Below, piece after piece: positions 32,998-44,668 of a stretch of 64,000 bases of DNA. This stretch comes from Isoetes taiwanensis. Taxonomy: Eukaryota; Streptophyta; Lycopodiopsida; Isoetales; Isoetaceae. The notes under the pieces are model-generated. The model was not told the origin of the DNA and did no database searches. It saw only the letters and a program-made list of their open reading frames with translations. The stretch is taken from contig JAJEKV010000104.1 in NCBI GenBank assembly GCA_021234155.1, forward strand, positions 2,963,985 through 3,027,984, read 5' to 3'. Every line of letters begins with the position of its first letter. Position 1 is the first letter of the stretch. Made by a program: the position numbers and the translations under genes.

Positions 32998-34565
32998 AAT
33001 GAAATGATATTGATTGTCTATGAGACCATCAGGTCTAGAAGACATATAAGTATTACTACAGTTCTCCTTCATTTAATTCCAGTGTGCCCTCTGATAGAGC
33101 CACACTTATCTCAGTCTCTTCTCTCTCATATATTTCCAACAAATATTTATAATTTTTAATGTGAGTATCTCTTGTTTTCAGAACATCTGCAAGGTAATTA
33201 CCAACAACCTTGCTTGGTAGATAGAAAAAACATTTTATAGTAATATCTTCTGGTATAGAGTACATACTTCTCAAATTAGAATATGCTGGGCAATGCAAAA
33301 TGACGTGCTCCTCATCTTCAATGTCGTCCGTCCCACAGACCTTACATGTGCGTTCATGATGTGGTATGTTGCCCCATCTGCCTACCTCCACCCCCAAGTG
33401 GTGAGAGCTCATTCTCATTCTGCATGTGATATGTCTCTTATAGTATGATAATTTTTCATACATATGTGGTGCCTCTACTAACATTGGGTTAATTTCCTCT
33501 TTATAGTACCGCATCTTAGTCTTTGGATCTTTCCATATCTTTTGTTGTACGTGGTCAAACACCCAACTATGCAAATCGGACGCCTCTGTTGGTATCTCAT
33601 CTAAGCACATATCCCACTTATTAAGCCACCTCTCAATATCTGCAAACCACCCCTTAGAACTACTTTGTATCATAGCCAACCGAGGGAACCTGTCTGCCTC
33701 CATTTCATTTACTTTAGCCATGTATTTTAGCGTCTGGTATAAGGCTTCTGCTTCTAATGGCATCATCCCTGTTTCTGCTAGCATCATAGGGTATGGTGTT
33801 TGCATCTTAACCCCCAGTTCAGTTAAGAAAAACTTCTTCTGTATTTTTTCAACTCTTTTCCACATATCCTGTGATAATCCCGGCCCCCATGCCTCGCATC
33901 CATATAAGATGACACTCTGCACTAGTACCACATATAGATTTCTCTTCATCTGCCAATCTACCAGAAATGCCTTCTTACATCTCCTTTGGAGTGCATACAG
34001 AGCCTTAAGCCCTGCATCAGCCCTCTGCTCTACTGCTCTATTCCAGCTATATGTATGATCCACAATGAGACCCAAGTACTTATATGTGTTACATATTTCA
34101 ATTTCTTGCCCCTTATAGCAAAATCGAAATTCAGGTTTCCTCATTCCAAAAACTAAAATTTTGGTCTTACCTAGATTCACCTTCATATCCACATTATCAC
34201 AAAATTAATGTGTATCAATTTGTACGCATATCCTTTGCATTTCTAGCAAATATCACTATATCGTCAGCATAAAGTAAAAGCAATACCACATACCCTGCTA
34301 TTGTAGTTCCTTCTCCTCCATGTGTCTTGAACCAGGCCTCCAACTGATCTATATATATCCCAAAGAGTGTTGGGGATAGCGGGCACCCTTGTTTTACCCC
34401 AATATTGCTCAGAACTTCCTCTTGACATTCTTTATCCAGGGGAGATGACAGTTTCACCAACACTCTCTCGTACAAAATAGCTACTGCACCTCGTACTTTA
34501 GTAGGAACCCCAATTTCTTCCATATATTCCCATATGTTTCTCTGAAGAGCTACATAGCAAGATAC
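32998..34565 (-). mobile_element. LINE, 5'-truncated, minus strand, with (AAATG)n-type tail
   Basis: Contains the second half of a reverse transcriptase and the C-terminal region (33,056-34,523), then a short 3' UTR with GACCTGATGGTCTCATAGAC (33,014-33,033) and a tail of ATTTC repeats (32,991-33,008). The 5' end falls inside the RT, at about 34,550-34,565. It interrupts family T copy 2. This lineage (GVKQGCPLSPTLFG...YKYLG) differs from the L1-like LINE at 24.7 kb and matches the GC-rich one at 53-56 kb. Confidence 0.9.
33056..34550 (-). pseudogene. LINE reverse transcriptase C-terminal half and zinc-binding tail
   Basis: Two frames. The first (34,215-34,523) has WEYMEEIGVP, GVKQGCPLSPTLFGIYID and YADDIVIFA, the catalytic Asp pair of the RT palm. 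The second (33,056-34,192, 378 codons) has KTKILVFG, TYKYLGLIVD, a thumb/connection helical part, SVILYGCEAWGP, and near the end MRMSSHHLGVEVGRW followed by CKVCGTDDIEDEEHVILHCP, a CCHC zinc knuckle typical of this LINE type. One frameshift near 34,195-34,215 separates the frames. The rest is remarkably open, so decay is recent compared with the other LINEs. Confidence 0.92.
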
Positions 34566-37500
34566 AGAGCAAGAACGTCTGAAGAAACAAAGACAGAGAA
34601 AAAGACAAAAAGAAGCTAATGAGGCATTGGTGAAGATTGGAGGTCAAGATGGGTTGGATAAAAGTGGTGCAACAAAAAGGAGAGTAGTGTTAAACACCGT
34701 CAATTCATTCTTGAGGCAAACAAAAACAATGAATCTCCAGATTAAACGAGAAATATTGATTGATGTACTAGAACATAAAGCTATGGAATAGATAGTTGGG
34801 GATCTCTTGAAGAATCTGGAAGCAAAAACAACCATAATAGATAATATCAGAGATTCAATCCATATCATGAAGCAATAAACTAGTCTAGATTGTATGGCTG
34901 CTAAAAAATCTTGTTTAGCAATGGCAATAGGCAATGAAACGTAAAAGCAGCTGAGAAAAATGGGAAAAGTTCTTGATGTTCATCCAAGAAATTTGATCAC
35001 TGCAAAGAGACAAATTTGAGATAAATTGCAATTCAGGAAAAATGGGTGTACTATAGAAGGGGAAGAAGATGTGATTCCATTTACGATTACATCATTGCTC
35101 TTGTGCAGGATTTTTGGATTTCTAATACTAGGGTCTCTCCAAACACAAAGGATGTGAAATCTAGGAGACTTGAAAGAAATATCAGAGAAGAGCATGCTAC
35201 ACATTACTTAGAGCAAAGCCAAGTTAGTTACTACTCTATTATCTATCTACTCTTTCAAGCTTGATTTGATCACAGTTTTCTCCAGATCCTCTATAACAGA
35301 TTATAGATTGTGTATTGTAGATAGTATATTATAGTTTTAGATCCAAGATAGATTGCATTATGGTTGGAATAGATTGTGGTTTTGGATTACATTGTGGTTA
35401 GATTAAACTGTGGTTCAAGTCATATTGTGATTCGTTGCATTGTGGTTTAAACTTGGTTGTGGTTGTAGATTACATTGTGGTTCTAGATTATGGTTTTGAT
35501 TAGATTGTGGTTTTGGATTGGAATGTGGTTTTTGGTTTCAATTTTCTTGTGATTGTGGTTGTGGATTATATTGTGGGTCTAGATTATGGTTTGATGGATT
35601 GTGGTTTTAGGTTAGATTGTGATTTTAAGGTTTCTAATGGATATTGTTTTATTTTGTGGTTTGGAATTTCATTATTATAGTTTGAGGTTCATGTTTGCGG
35701 TTTGGGGTTTGAGATTGATAATCAACTATTGTTTTGTTCTTAGATGCAACTCTATAAAGCTTTCAAAGCAAAACATCCAAATGTCAAAGTTAGACTTCAC
35801 TTTTCAAAATTTGAAGCCGTGGTTTGTAGTGAAGCTAGCGAGTATAACACTTGTTGTTGCATACATCATGTCGGGTTACAAATCTTTCTGGATGGTTTAA
35901 CTAAATTCAGGAAGAAGCACTCAAAGTCATGTACTTGTGAGTGCAAGATTTTTCTGAACATCAGTGATCTTTGGAAATGTATTGTTTGCGGAAGGGTGAG
36001 ATTGATGAATTCTATAGTAAGGATTGTCTTGACGGTACTTGTAGTGAGTGTGGGATAAAGAAGTTTGAAATCTGCCCCAAGGAATTAGAGAGTGAGGAGG
36101 TTGTGAAATGGGAGTACATCGACTATGAACATGGAGGTGTGGATAAACGTGGAGAGCCTAAGAAAGTTTTGAAACACCAATACAAAGAGACCACACCAAG
36201 AAGCTGCCAATAAGCAAACTCAAAGACAGGTTGGAAAAATTTCCCCTCCACAATTTCAAATACAAATGGCAAGATAAACAGTTTCGTGAAATGCTCGATA
36301 ATCTCCCTTCAGATGTCATAGTGTCAGTGGTAGATTTTGCGGAAAATTACACATTGAAAGAGAGAACACAGGTGCAATCTCAATACTGGACAAGCGTGCA
36401 GGTGACCATTCTTGTCCACATTACTTATCATGTGGCTAAGAATGGTGAAGTAGTAAAAGAAACACATTATTATATATCAGATGACCGCAAACATGATACC
36501 TTATTAAATGCGGCATTGCTTTAATATGCACTTCAATTATATGGAAGAGCAAGGATTTGAAACCACGTAGGCCTTTGGGTTTTTTCTCGATGGTCTTTGC
36601 ATCACAATTCAAAGCTGCAAGGCCATTTTATTTTATTGCTAGATACTCTTATCAGACTCTAATTCATATGATGTGGAATTACTTTGGTTCAAACCACGGA
36701 AAGGGAGAACATGATGGCAAGGCTGCTGAATTAAAGAGATGGATCAGAATGGTCCAACTCCTATATCCTGATACTAAGATAGAGAATGCACATGATATTG
36801 TGGAGGCTGCCAAGGAGTTATTTTTCTGATACAGTTTCTTCTAAAGAGGAACCAAAAACAAAAAAGAAAGATATTAAAAGATTTTTTTGGGAAGTTAAAG
36901 CAGGAGAAGTCGATAGGCGTAAGGAATGGGGAGCACATACGGTGAAGGATACTCAAAAAATTCATAGTGTACGCGCATTCAGCTTGGGATCAACAACTCA
37001 ATTACAGGTTCGAAGATTCTCATGCTTTTGTAGTTTTGTTTAGATGAACATTGGGATAGATCTTGAGAATCGTCATATGTGAATAAGTGGGAACTGGTGG
37101 AAATTGAACACCTTCTTCATCTACTTGTGATGCAATTGAGGTTAGAAAGTCACAAAGGCCCTTATATTCAGTGTTAATATTGGCGGCCGGTCGGATGTGG
37201 AGATTACTTTTGCGTGGCGGCACCAAAAAACAACCACGAAGGGGATGACTTTTGGTTGCTTGCATGTACAAAGGGAGAAGTATGTAGTGGAAAAAGACTT
37301 CAAAGATAATGGAACGTGGTTCTTAAAAGGTGAAAGTATATTAGAAGGAACTTACTTCAAAAAATTCCAAGTTCAAAGAGGGTTATGAATTATGTTCTCA
37401 AGAAGGAGCTACAAAGGTTTACTCTACACAAGTATGTGGTGTTAGAATTCCACTAATGAAAGGAGATTATGCTATCAAAGGACATCACATATTTCACCTT
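34560..37500 (+). pseudogene. Transposase-like protein, family T, copy 2
   Basis: Pieces on the plus strand, in order: Lys-rich helices (34,570-34,740); MGKVLDVHPRNL (34,960-35,000); after a TGTGG-rich intron-like tract, FKAKHPNVKVRLHFSKFEAVVC (35,760-35,830); a Cys-rich part (CTCECKIF, LWKCIVC, CLDGTCSECG; 35,925-36,060) likely to bind zinc; WQDKQF..., DVIVSVVDFAENYTL and VTILVHITYH; THYYISDDRKHDT (36,260-36,500); and in another frame ASQFKAARPFYFIARYSY, MMWNYFGSNHGKGEHDGKAAELKRWI (36,595-36,745). The tail continues to about 37,500. The probable SDGCASQFK site is broken by indels, and stops occur at 36,522 and 36,569. Conserved acidic residues suggest a DDE-type nuclease (inference). It was split by the LINE at 33.0-34.6 kb. 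Confidence 0.65.
35330..35740 (+). repeat. TTGTGGTTTTGGATTAGA-type tract within family T copy 2
   Basis: Irregular repeats of GATTGTGGTTTTGGATTA. It lies between coding segments of copy 2, so is probably intronic. A reverse-complement counterpart lies between exons of the minus-strand gene at 43,390-43,870. Confidence 0.75.
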
Positions 37501-37552
37501 CTAGATCCTAAGGATGAAGAAACGGTCGAGCCAACTTACCACTGTGTTGTCA

Positions 37553-37682
37553 GATGATGATGATGATGATGGTGATGGTGATGGTGATGGTGATGGTGAT
37601 GGTGATGGTGATGGTGATGGTGATGGTGATGGTGATGGTGATGGTGATGGTGATGGTGATGGTGATGCTGATGGTGATAGTG
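37553..37682 (+). repeat. (GATGGT)n microsatellite
   Basis: About 20 units of GATGGT preceded by (GAT)n. It could encode a Asp-Gly tail if in frame with family T copy 2, but stops separate them. Confidence 0.95.
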
Positions 37683-38070
37683 AGTGAACACTTGTTGTTG
37701 TGGCGGATGATGATGATGAAAGGATCAAAGCCATCCGGGTTGTCGTGATGATGATTTTCATGTATTGATGTTTTAATAGATAATGATGATGATGATGAGT
37801 TGATATATCTTGTATTCTTCTACTTGTGTTTTCTGTGCTTGTATGATAATGTTATTGTTTAGACTTTATGTTATTAATGTTTCATTCATAACTAACATAT
37901 GTTTAAAAGGTGTGTTGGTTTATTCATTTGATAGATATTGAATGAATAGGTGTTAGGTTCAAATCCAAGGATGTTAAGTTTGAATTTTGATAATTTTGGA
38001 TCTATGTCTTACATGGTAGAGTAGTCCAATACAAAAACCCTAAACCTAATATCCCACACCAATATCCCAC
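37683..38070. other. No gene recognised
   Basis: (GAT)n scraps and AT-rich sequence, with no supported feature. Confidence 0.5.
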
Positions 38071-38178
38071 ATGCCAAAGAAGCAAAAGTAGCATGTGTAT
38101 ATAAGATGCACCTAGAAGTGATTAATGCCAAAGAAGCAAAAGTAGCATGTGTATATAAGATGCACCTAGAAGTGATTA
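38071..38178 (+). repeat. Perfect 54-bp tandem duplication with TATATAAG
   Basis: Units start ATGCCAAAGAAGCAAAAGTA at 38,071 and 38,125. Each carries GTATATAAGATG, a good TATA box, so this could be a duplicated promoter segment. The downstream 38,180-38,440 sequence resembles a transcript leader but has no ORF. A retrotransposon LTR is possible. Confidence 0.85.
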
Positions 38179-38739
38179 AGTATCATGTGATTGGGCCTTG
38201 TTGACGAACCTTTGGAGACATCCAAGGGGGATGGACCTGTGGTGCTTGCGTGGGGATGCCCTACAATTAGTCGAGCCACATTGGTGCGAGATCTAACGAC
38301 CTCGAATCGGATATAATTCGAGGGTTCTCTTTAAACGAAATTTCCGTCTGCGGAGATTTCTGAAGAAGGCCGAGATAGGTCCCAATAAAAGTCGGAGTGG
38401 ATATCCCACTATGATGGCTCACATGATCTAACCTCTAGGGTGGCCTCCTAGAGGTGTAACCTCGAGGGTGTATAGTATAGTGTCTTAGAGGTCTTAGAGG
38501 GTTGTTGTGAATGATATCTTTGTTGTGAATGATATGCTTGTGGGGGTGTTGTGAATGATACATGTGTTGACAATTGAATTCTGGGACAATGATGGTGAAT
38601 ACATCCGAATACATCCGAGGCGAGACATGGAACATGGAGGCGCTTACAGTATGTATAAAGGTATGTATAATCTACATCAAAATGGTACCATGCATAAAAT
38701 CCCAAACAACAACTAAAAAGAAAAAAAGAAAGTGAGTGA

Positions 38740-38900
38740 GTGAGGTAGTAGTGAGATGGGGGGCGCTTCCCCTCGAGAGAGTGAGGTCGATGGTGATGAG
38801 TGAGGTGGGGCTTCCCCTCGGCGGGGATGAGTGAGGTGAGGTGGGGCGCTTCCCCTCGAGCGGTGAGGATGAGTGAGGTGGGGCGCTTCCCCATGGCCCG
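38740..38900. repeat. Minisatellite with GGGGCGCTTCCCCTCG core
   Basis: Three to four units share GAGTGAGGTGGGGCGCTTCC and CTCGAG or CTCGGC. Overlapping minus-strand ORFs here are repeat by-products. Confidence 0.8.
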
Positions 38901-39059
38901 TTGAGGGACTTTGCAGCATTAGACTAAGTCCTTAGAGGTCCTTAAAAAAGTGTCCTTAAGAAAATGAACTCCAGAACTCCAACTCCAAAAAAAAAAAACA
39001 AACTCGGACTAACTATACTATACAACTCAAAGCGTCAAAAGAAAAACAAACAAACCACA

Positions 39060-39680
39060 AACTCAAAACTCCATTTCTCAAAACTCCATTTCTCTTTGTG
39101 GCTTGTTACTACATAAACTCAAACTCCACAAACTCAAACTCCACAAACTCAAACTCGGAATTCTCTCTTTTGAAAAAAAAAAACAAACCCACAAACTCAA
39201 AACTCCATTTCTCAAAACTCCATTTCTCTTTGTGGCTTGTTACTACATAAACTCAAACTCCACAAACTCAAACTCAAATTCTCTCTTTTTGTGACTTGTT
39301 ACTACACAAACACAAACTCCACAAACTAAAACTCAATTCTCTCTTTTGTGACTTGTTACTACACAAACACAAACTCCACAAACTAAAACTCAATTCTCTC
39401 TGTGGGTTGTTACTACATAAACTCAAACTTCCAAACTCTAAACTCCACAAACTAAAACTCCAATTCTCTTTGTGGCTTGTTACTACATAAACTCAAACTC
39501 CACAAACTCAAACTCAAATTCTCTCTTTTTGTGACTTGTTACTACACAAACACAAACTCCACAAACTAAAACTCTAATTCTCTTTGTGGCTTGTTACTAC
39601 ATAAACTCAAACTTCCAAACTCTAAACTCCACAAACTAAAACTCCAATTCTCTTTGTGGCTTGTTACTACATAAATTCAA
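39060..39680 (+). repeat. Tandem array of ACTCCACAAACTCAA / TTGTTACTACATAAACTC units
   Basis: About nine composite units of 60-100 bp: TTCTCTTTGTGGCTTGTTAC, TACATAAACTCAAACTCC, ACAAACTCAAACTC. They lie directly 3' of the Ulp1-like gene (minus strand). Confidence 0.9.
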
Positions 39681-39776
39681 ACTTACGTGTTTACAATATA
39701 TTCAAAATCTGAATAAGCAAGTCATGTCCATAATCTCTAAAAACTTGATTACATATACAAATAATCAAGTAATCCC

Positions 39777-40610
39777 TTATACTAGACCACAACTGTGGTG
39801 TAAAACATCGGTTTGAATAGTGTAACCAATTACGTATGGCACATCTTCCTCCATGATGATTTTAGCAAACATACAAATATACAATCCACATGAATAACCA
39901 TTTGATTGGAGAGGATGAGGGCTAAGATGGCACCACCTTAAATTCTCTTTGAATTGGGCTGCTTTCGTGGGGAAAGCTTGGCCAAAGCTTCTATTAGCTG
40001 TTATAAGAGAGGAAAGTCAATTCCTACATAATTAAAATAAGTTTACATTTGAATTCACAAATTGACCACTTACCTGCTTATAGGTGTCCAATCATACCTT
40101 TGACAACCAAGGCTATCAAAGTGCAATATAACTGGATAAGTGTAATTGCTAGGGGCTAAAAGACCCAATATCACAGCTGCAGTCCAATGATTCCTATGGC
40201 ACATAGGAATAATCAAACATGCACAATGGTCCATATCCAATCCCAGCAACAATTTGGATATAACAAGTTCTTTTTTCATTTTTATATATCCATATGTTAG
40301 TGCATGACATATGTATACTTGTTTTCTTCGTTCCTCATCCAAATGTAGCCACTCATTTCTAAGCAAAATACACCATTTCTAAGCAAAATACACCATGCTA
40401 TAAAGAGATCACAACAGAAAGTACAATCCTAGGTATACAACAATTTACCTCATGAACAGATCAATGATCGTATTATTAAGCCATCGTGTCTCATTGTCCA
40501 GAATGTCTACGTCTGTGCTCGTTATAGTGATTGGGTTGGACTCGGCGCAATACACCATGGGTAGAAAGTTGTCGAGCAATTCTACTAGGGATCTGCTCCT
40601 CTTCCTCAAT
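39777..40610 (-). CDS. Ulp1/SENP-type (C48) cysteine protease, three spliced exons
   Basis: Exons read on the minus strand with GT-AG borders: 40,610-40,449 (LRKRSRSLVELLDN... to DILDNETRWLNNTIIDLFM, the WLND-type substrate-groove motif), 40,358-40,074 (NEWLHLDEERRK... NHWTAAVI with the catalytic His, then LHFDSLG with the catalytic Asp; donor AGCAG/GTAAGTGG) and 39,990-39,777 (PLQSNGYSCGLYICMF with the catalytic Cys in QxNGxxCG). The joins keep the frame, giving about 220 residues, the size of a C48 domain. The family removes SUMO or similar modifiers from proteins. A 20-bp duplication (about 40,359-40,398) doubles the acceptor of exon 2 but stays intronic. The first exon starts at an acceptor, so the N-terminus lies further upstream, perhaps joined to the FCP1-like exon. 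Many plant transposons carry Ulp1 genes. The last 20 residues and the stop are less certain. Confidence 0.82.
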
Positions 40611-40748
40611 CTGTTATTAAGGTAAATAATACAATCCAAGGAAACAAATGCATTTTAACACATTTAGATTTCAAAGTAGATTTCAGATATCTTACACAAT
40701 GTTTTGTAACAAATTAGATCTAAAATAGTTTATAGATTCTAGTAATAA

Positions 40749-41500
40749 TCAAATCTTGTTCTTCTTCTTCATAGCCACAATAAATTTTTCAGAGATATCA
40801 TCCAACCAATTTTCTATTGGATGATCTTGTACATATGTAGCAACACTATCAGCAGAAGAAAGGCCCAACAACCATGGCTTCAAAACTTTGGTAAAATAGT
40901 CTCGATCACCTTGCTCAGGATTGAAGGTGATAGGAGTGACTATAGTGTGTCGGGCATTTTTGTAACCTTTGTACATATGGTCATCAACCAAGAGTGTATT
41001 GACCACTTTATATGATCCTGCAAGAGGTTTGTGATTGTACACTTTCTCTAGAATCTTGAAGTTAATATTGATTTTATTAACTTTAGTGCATGCTCTAGTG
41101 AGTTCCTTTAGACCCCACTGGAATATTAATGCACTCCTTATATCTTCTGGAAAGAACTTTTTAGTTATCAGGTTCAAGATGGTACCATCAAAATCAGCCC
41201 ATATTGCAATGTCAAACTGGTTTATACACCAGCCAAGAAACTCGAATAAATCTTTCCTGAATACCAACATCTTTGTTTTGGAAAGCAACAAAAGTTCTAG
41301 TGGTGGATCCACCCTTGGTATGACATTCCTACTAGTTTGCTCGTAGAATTTTCCAAGCACACCATTGAAATCAAAGATCAATAGTTTTTAGACAACCTTG
41401 ATTCTCTTGATGGCTGGAGATGATGCACAATCACTTCCAGGTATAATAAGGTCCATTTTCTTCTCTTTGAACTCTCCATCAGAATTGTCAGGTACTAGTA
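40749..41500 (-). pseudogene. FCP1-like (HAD/NIF) phosphatase domain with one premature stop
   Basis: An open frame of 210 codons (40,749-41,381) preceded in frame by EFKEKKMDLIIPGSDCASSP and KRIKVV, then TAA (41,388-41,390), then KLLIFDFNGVLG. The last is the DxDx(T/V)-type active site, here D-F-N-G-V, as I recall from plant FCP1-domain proteins with DLNG. It continues with FRKDLFEFLGWCINQFDIAIWAD and LLVDDHMYKGYKNARHTIVTP, the later HAD motifs with the acidic pair, and ends LKPWLLGLSSADSV...MKKKNKI. The family dephosphorylates proteins, e.g. the RNA polymerase II tail. The acceptor TTTACTAG at about 41,497 marks the exon start. It lies 140 bp upstream of the Ulp1-like exons on the same strand. 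The single in-frame stop makes it a pseudogene unless the start is downstream. Confidence 0.75.
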
Positions 41501-42592
41501 AAAACAACAAGATACAACGGTCAAATATTGAGGAAGAACGAGACAAAAAAGAAGCTAGGAAAAAAATGAAACCTTTTAACTCAATCAATGCGGTATCTTA
41601 CTTGGTTGTTTTGTGGATGGTGGTTGAGGTAAAATGCTATTTGACATTACATTGTCATCATCAAATTGTATTTCTTGAGCCAAGAGAATTGCTATATATT
41701 TAGAGAATTAGTACACTAATTTACTAACTGTAATGGAACAAAAGTGAAGGAAGAATACCTTTGTTTTTCTAGTAGATATCTCTTCGACATTTTGGGTTTC
41801 GATTTCCAATTTGCTACTTGTATCTATACCTAAAGAAATTATAGCTTCAGTATGAATAATATTAGAACTATCAAAGGAATAATAAAATTAGTATCTTAAA
41901 CCAACCCGGATATGAAATCTTTGACTTCTACTACAAAAAGTGGTTTTTTTATGCAACGAACTTCTCCTCATTGTCGAAAGCTAAAAGGTTTTCAGATCAC
42001 GGTGGACTCCGCTTGCTTGGTAGAGCTAGAGGGTTTATTGAGCTTATCCTCCTTGTTGAAGCTAGAAAGTGGGTTTTAGGATCACGATGGAAACTTCACC
42101 TTGGTAAAGCTAGAAGGGCTAGGAGGTCCAAATAGAAAGGTTCATTGTAGCTTTTGGAGACATCTCTTGCACTTGACGTAAATTTGGAAGCATCGGCATA
42201 TATTTTGCACTTGACTCTTCATTTAGATTTGACAAATTTGAAGCTTCTTTGCACTTGACTCTTCATTTAGATTTGATTGCAATTTGAAGCACATGCGGGG
42301 AAGATACAAGAAGAATGAAAAATAACATAAGTTATTCTAATACAAACTATTAACTTTTACATTACCTTGTTTCTCACTTTACGATTGTCCGATGTGCTCT
42401 TCTTTCTCAATTTCAGGTTGTGTTGCATTCTCCACTTGGATCTTTTGCTCTTCTATCTGTGAGAATAGATATCCCTTATCTCTACTTGTGCTTGCATATG
42501 TGGGATTCATATGGACATCTAAAAGGACAACCAACAAAACCATCAACATTAAATGATGTTAAGAAGTTGATTGCTTAACCACTTATACATAC
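41501..42592 (-). other. Intronic/intergenic sequence with one exon-like piece
   Basis: A segment at about 42,375-42,522, with acceptor CCTTTTAG and donor AACAAG/GTAATG, reads VHMNPTYASTSRDKGYLFSQ and a Glu-rich helix, ending in a stop shortly before the donor. It is probably a further exon of the minus-strand gene. The rest is AT-rich and featureless. Confidence 0.4.
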
Positions 42593-42904
42593 CATATGAG
42601 TGTACAACTTTCTTCACGCCAAATCACAAACAATCCAAGTGGCAGATATGATCTGGTTACAATCTGGGCTACAACACTTATCCCTATAACTGAAAACAAG
42701 AAATTATACACATCAATTTAAAGAGCTTAATGATCAAAATATAACTATTGTTAAGATCAAAATTTACTTTTGCTCATACCTTAATAATGAGGCCAAACAT
42801 TGAATATGGTAAAGATGGTTACACTCTGTAGTAACAAAGGGCAGTGGCTTCCCATCATATTCCAAGATTCTTCTACAATAGGGACATACACGTTCAGTGT
42901 GAGT
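42593..42904 (-). pseudogene. RING-H2-type zinc finger, two spliced exons
   Basis: Exon 42,904-42,780 (acceptor CCTATCAG, donor TTAAG/GTATGAGC) reads ERVCPYCRRILEYDGK, then FVTTECNHLYHIQCLASLL. Exon 42,689-42,593 (acceptor TGTTTTCAG, donor ATATG/GTATG) continues in frame with YRDKCCSPDCNQII. Together they give C-x2-C...C-x-H-x2-H-x2-C...C-x3-C, the RING-H2 ligand pattern of ubiquitin or SUMO E3 ligases. A TGA follows 15 residues later, so either the protein ends here or the gene is broken. The longest ORF in this stretch is in another frame and is not the real one. Confidence 0.7.
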
Positions 42905-42994
42905 CTGATAGGAAATTTGTTTCTATAGACTTCGGGTAGATAAGGATCTAGTTTAATCCCGTTCTCAAGGACATTCGCGCCTTCAATAAGCCTT

Positions 42995-43370
42995 TCAAGA
43001 CACCACGGTCCGAGGTTTTGCAATCTCATCATTGTCCCCTTGCCTCCTCTTCTCAATAGCATCAAGATCTTCCTCTACAACAACCAATGATGCCACAACT
43101 TTAACTACCTCGGCTTCCTTCATATCTACCACATTTGCACACTGCGGTTTGCTTCCTTTGTCATTCCTTGCATCAAGCATTTGATGTCTACAATTTCTTG
43201 CATATAATGCTCCTTCTTCTCCCTCAATGATTTGAAGGTTTTCTTCAACTCTTTCCATTTGTTATATGACTGTTGTAGCCTACAATCAACCTCTTTCACC
43301 TTCAATTCAGTGGACTCCTTCCATTTTGTCATCACCCGTAAGGAATCTGTAATGAAACAGGGATACAAGT
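42995..43370 (-). pseudogene. Coiled-coil exon of the minus-strand gene
   Basis: After an acceptor (TTCATTACAG, about 43,347) the frame reads SLRVMTKWKESTELKVKEVDC... and KWKELKKTFKSLREKKEHYMQEI, a heptad-rich coiled coil. It then changes frame to DARNDKGSKPQCANVVDMKE and DLDAIEKRRQGDNDEIAKPR. A frameshift or a small intron near 43,150 joins them. It lies just upstream of the RING exons, as coiled coils often do in RING proteins. No catalytic motif. Confidence 0.5.
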
Positions 43371-43389
43371 ATATTCCACAATCTAAAGA

Positions 43390-43870
43390 AACTTTATTAA
43401 AGGCTCAATCCACAATCTATATTCCACTCACTATAATTCAGGTCCAATCTATAAAATATAATCCACAAAGCACAAAGTATAAATCCTTAACCACAATTTA
43501 ACCATCACAAATGCAAAACCACAAACCAGCACAAATGCAAAACCACAAACCACAAAACACAATATAAAATTCCCCCAATCCACAAACCAAAACATGCAAC
43601 CACAAACCACAAACTACAGAACACAATATAAAATTCACTCAATCCACAAACTAAGACACCCAACTCATAAACCAAATCCATTAACCCCAAACCACAAATC
43701 ATAAACCACAAACAACAAATCCAAATATATAAACTACAATCTAAATTCACAAACTCTAAATCACAATTATATACTACAAATAATATAAATTCACAACTCC
43801 AATTTAAGAACTCCAAACCACAATTCTACTAAAGAACTACAATTTAAGAACTGCTGACAAAAACTATCAC
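43390..43870 (-). repeat. CCACAAACCACAAA-type tract (sense strand TTTGTGGTTTG)
   Basis: Irregular repeats of CACAAACCACAAACTACA and AATATAAAATTCAC. It lies between exons of the minus-strand gene and on its sense strand has the same TGTGGTTT vocabulary as the tract inside family T copy 2. Confidence 0.8.
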
Positions 43871-44039
43871 AAAAACTATGACCACAATAACCTGAAAAGG
43901 TTAGGCTATGAACAAACCAATGATTATTAAGACTCTACAATGTTTATCAAAAAGTACTTACTATCAGAATGTCCAAAGGTAAAATCTCCTTTTTGCATCT
44001 CCAACTTTGCTGAAACCACCCACATTGTGTTGCGTAAGC

Positions 44040-44577
44040 TCATTTGACAAAATGCAAATTAAACAAAATAAAAACTACAACTTGTATTACCATATTTCTG
44101 TCTCTTAGACTCCACGGTTTTAGAATATGATGAAGCCAATCGTGGTTCATGATGCCCTGATCTTGTATAGGTTTGAGTGCTTTTCTAGTCCCACTATCTT
44201 CTTGGATGGGTATATTATCTTCTTCTAGCATTGAAGACCTCTTTTTTTTTGAAGCATGCTTATAAAAACTCAACCAATCTATATCCTTACCTTTAACATC
44301 ATGCAAAACCATGCTACTGACCATAACTTGACTAACCTGCCCATTTTGAACATGACTCCTTTCCTCATAGATTGCCCTATAAATGCTTTCGAAAAAGCCT
44401 CTTTCTTTTCTTTTTTTTTTTGAGCCCTCAATCTATAGGATTGTTTATTCTCCACCTTTGGTCCCCAATACTTGCGCATCTCTAATGGATCCACAAACTT
44501 TTCCTCATGTTTTAACAAATCCTTGTATGATAATCCACTATCATTCAAGACATTTTTTTCCATTTCTACAACCATGA
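44040..44577 (-). pseudogene. Lys-rich exons at the 5' end of the minus-strand gene
   Basis: Frame 44,575-44,279 reads MEKNVLNDSGLSYKDLLKHE..., then RAQKKKEKKEAFSKAF and ends at MGR/GTTAG. The frame 44,324-44,040 reads VKGKDIDWLSFYKHASKKKR..., NHDWLHHILKPWSLRDRNM/GTAATA. Both are basic, and I do not recognise a domain. They look like the N-terminal exons of the same gene as the coiled coil and RING, judged by strand, spacing and splice-like borders. Confidence 0.45.
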
Positions 44578-44668
44578 AATTTAAGAGACCAAGGATTGAA
44601 CCAACTCCACAAGGTCAAAAATCAATCAAAATTGGCACTACATACAACAAAAGCTTTGCCACAAGCTC

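Noticed and set aside
34980-35204. Minus-strand ORFs across family T copy 2
   Set aside because: Antisense shadows without domains. The plus strand carries the conserved motifs.
37501-37761. Ser-Pro and Met-Val repeat ORFs over the (GATGGT)n tract
   Set aside because: Pure microsatellite translation on both strands with no flanking coding signal.
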